Source: Thermoplasmata archaeon (GTDB taxonomy: Archaea; Thermoplasmatota; Thermoplasmata; RBG-16-68-12). From it: a stretch of 5,850 bases of DNA. Below the pieces are notes generated by a model. It was not told the origin of the DNA. It saw only the letters and a program-made list of their open reading frames with translations, and ran no database searches. The translations under genes were made by a program, and so were the position numbers. The stretch's first letter is position 1. Each line of letters opens with the position of its first letter. The stretch spans positions 1 to 5,850 of the forward strand of contig JAJYKG010000142.1 in NCBI GenBank assembly GCA_021788795.1, read 5' to 3'. Positions 5,670-5,850 of this stretch are shown here, in pieces.

Positions 5670-5850
5670 TCAGGCCGGCGGCTCCTTCCGCCGGCGCCTC
5701 GCGGCCAAGACGAGGACCAGCGCGGCGACCAGGACCGCCGCGACGGCCGCGGCGACCGCAGCGAAGGCGAGAAGGCTCGTGCCGAACGACGCGGACACGG
5801 ACGCGGGCCCGTTCAGCGTGAAGGTGGTGGCCCCGGACGACCCACGGGCG
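5670..5850 (-). CDS. C-terminal 59 residues of a membrane-anchored, probably surface-exposed protein (5' end outside window)
   Basis: Read on the minus strand, this frame is open from the window edge to TGA at 5672-5670. The visible C-terminus has three parts. First, ATTFTLNGPASVSASFGTS (7-25 of the visible part) resembles the last strands of divergent InlB-type beta repeats, which often end in a TVTMNGPTSVTANF-like string. Second, there is one hydrophobic helix of about 25 residues (about 26-50: Ala, Val and Leu only, apart from one Phe). Third comes a short basic tail, RRRRKEPPA. This is the usual pattern of an extracellular repeat protein held by a C-terminal transmembrane helix with its positive tail in the cytoplasm. 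No start codon or signal peptide can be seen because the gene begins beyond the window. It converges on porB with a 12-bp gap. The anchor is well supported by composition; the repeat family is a tentative reading and the function is unknown. Confidence 0.72.
   Translation of the reverse strand, partial: ARGSSGATTFTLNGPASVSASFGTSLLAFAAVAAAVAAVLVAALVLVLAARRRRKEPPA
5674..5695. terminator. GC hairpin downstream of porB, possible transcript end signal
   Basis: GCCGGCGG (5674-5681) and CCGCCGGC (5688-5695) form a perfect 8-bp stem with a 6-nt loop, 16 nt after the porB stop. No T-run follows on the plus strand, whereas archaeal termination usually depends on T-tracts. The stem also lies inside the coding end of the convergent gene, where Arg and Pro codons could create it by chance. 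Confidence 0.25.

Noticed and set aside
4781..5821. A 346-codon plus-strand frame across porB and past its stop
   Set aside because: Its product is Arg, Pro, Gly and His rich, without a motif. It is a shifted-frame shadow of porB, and the region beyond 5670 codes on the other strand.
1..5850. Search for CRISPR repeats, tRNA or rRNA genes, transposases, toxin-antitoxin pairs or defence cassettes
   Set aside because: Nothing was seen. The HerA-like ATPase alone could suggest a defence gene, but it has no nuclease or other defence partner beside it, only housekeeping-type neighbours.

Overview
This GC-rich window (roughly two-thirds G+C by eye) most likely comes from an archaeon, probably a euryarchaeote-type lineage. 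The strongest lineage marker is the C-terminus of a DNA topoisomerase VI A subunit at the left edge. A 2-oxoacid:ferredoxin oxidoreductase operon in the gamma-delta-alpha-beta order common in archaea agrees with this. A high-GC Thermoplasmatota-like organism is a guess that the sequence alone cannot settle.

Layout: (1) 1-303 (+), the last 100 residues of Top6A. (2) 307-2424 (-), a 705-residue HerA/FtsK-superfamily ATPase, convergent with top6A and separated from it by only 3 bp. It has an ATPase core, a charged linker, a winged-helix-like segment and two similar beta-type modules at the C-terminus. (3) 2425-2596, the only sizeable non-coding gap. It is a 172-bp divergent promoter region with AT-rich islands, including a near-perfect 16-bp palindrome that may be an operator or TATA site for the downstream operon. 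(4) 2597-5657 (+), a three-gene operon: a fused gamma+delta subunit (PorGD), PorA and PorB. Both junctions are ATGA overlaps, each preceded by GGTGA and a 4-nt spacer. (5) 5670-5850 (-), the 3' end of a gene for a protein with a C-terminal membrane anchor. It is cut by the window edge, so it has no start codon here.

The three Por genes should make one cytoplasmic enzyme. PorA and PorB bind thiamine diphosphate and the 2-oxoacid, PorB carries the proximal [4Fe-4S] cluster, and the ferredoxin-like tail of PorGD carries two more clusters towards external ferredoxin. The expected reaction is pyruvate + CoA + oxidised ferredoxin to acetyl-CoA + CO2 + reduced ferredoxin, or the reverse in carbon fixation. 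A branched-chain 2-oxoacid substrate cannot be excluded. The flanking genes (topology, ATPase, surface protein) show no functional link to the oxidoreductase.

I see no CRISPR array, insertion sequence, tRNA, rRNA or recognised defence system. The more notable points are the PorG-PorD fusion, the unusual C-terminus of the ATPase, the intergenic palindrome and the truncated surface-anchored protein.
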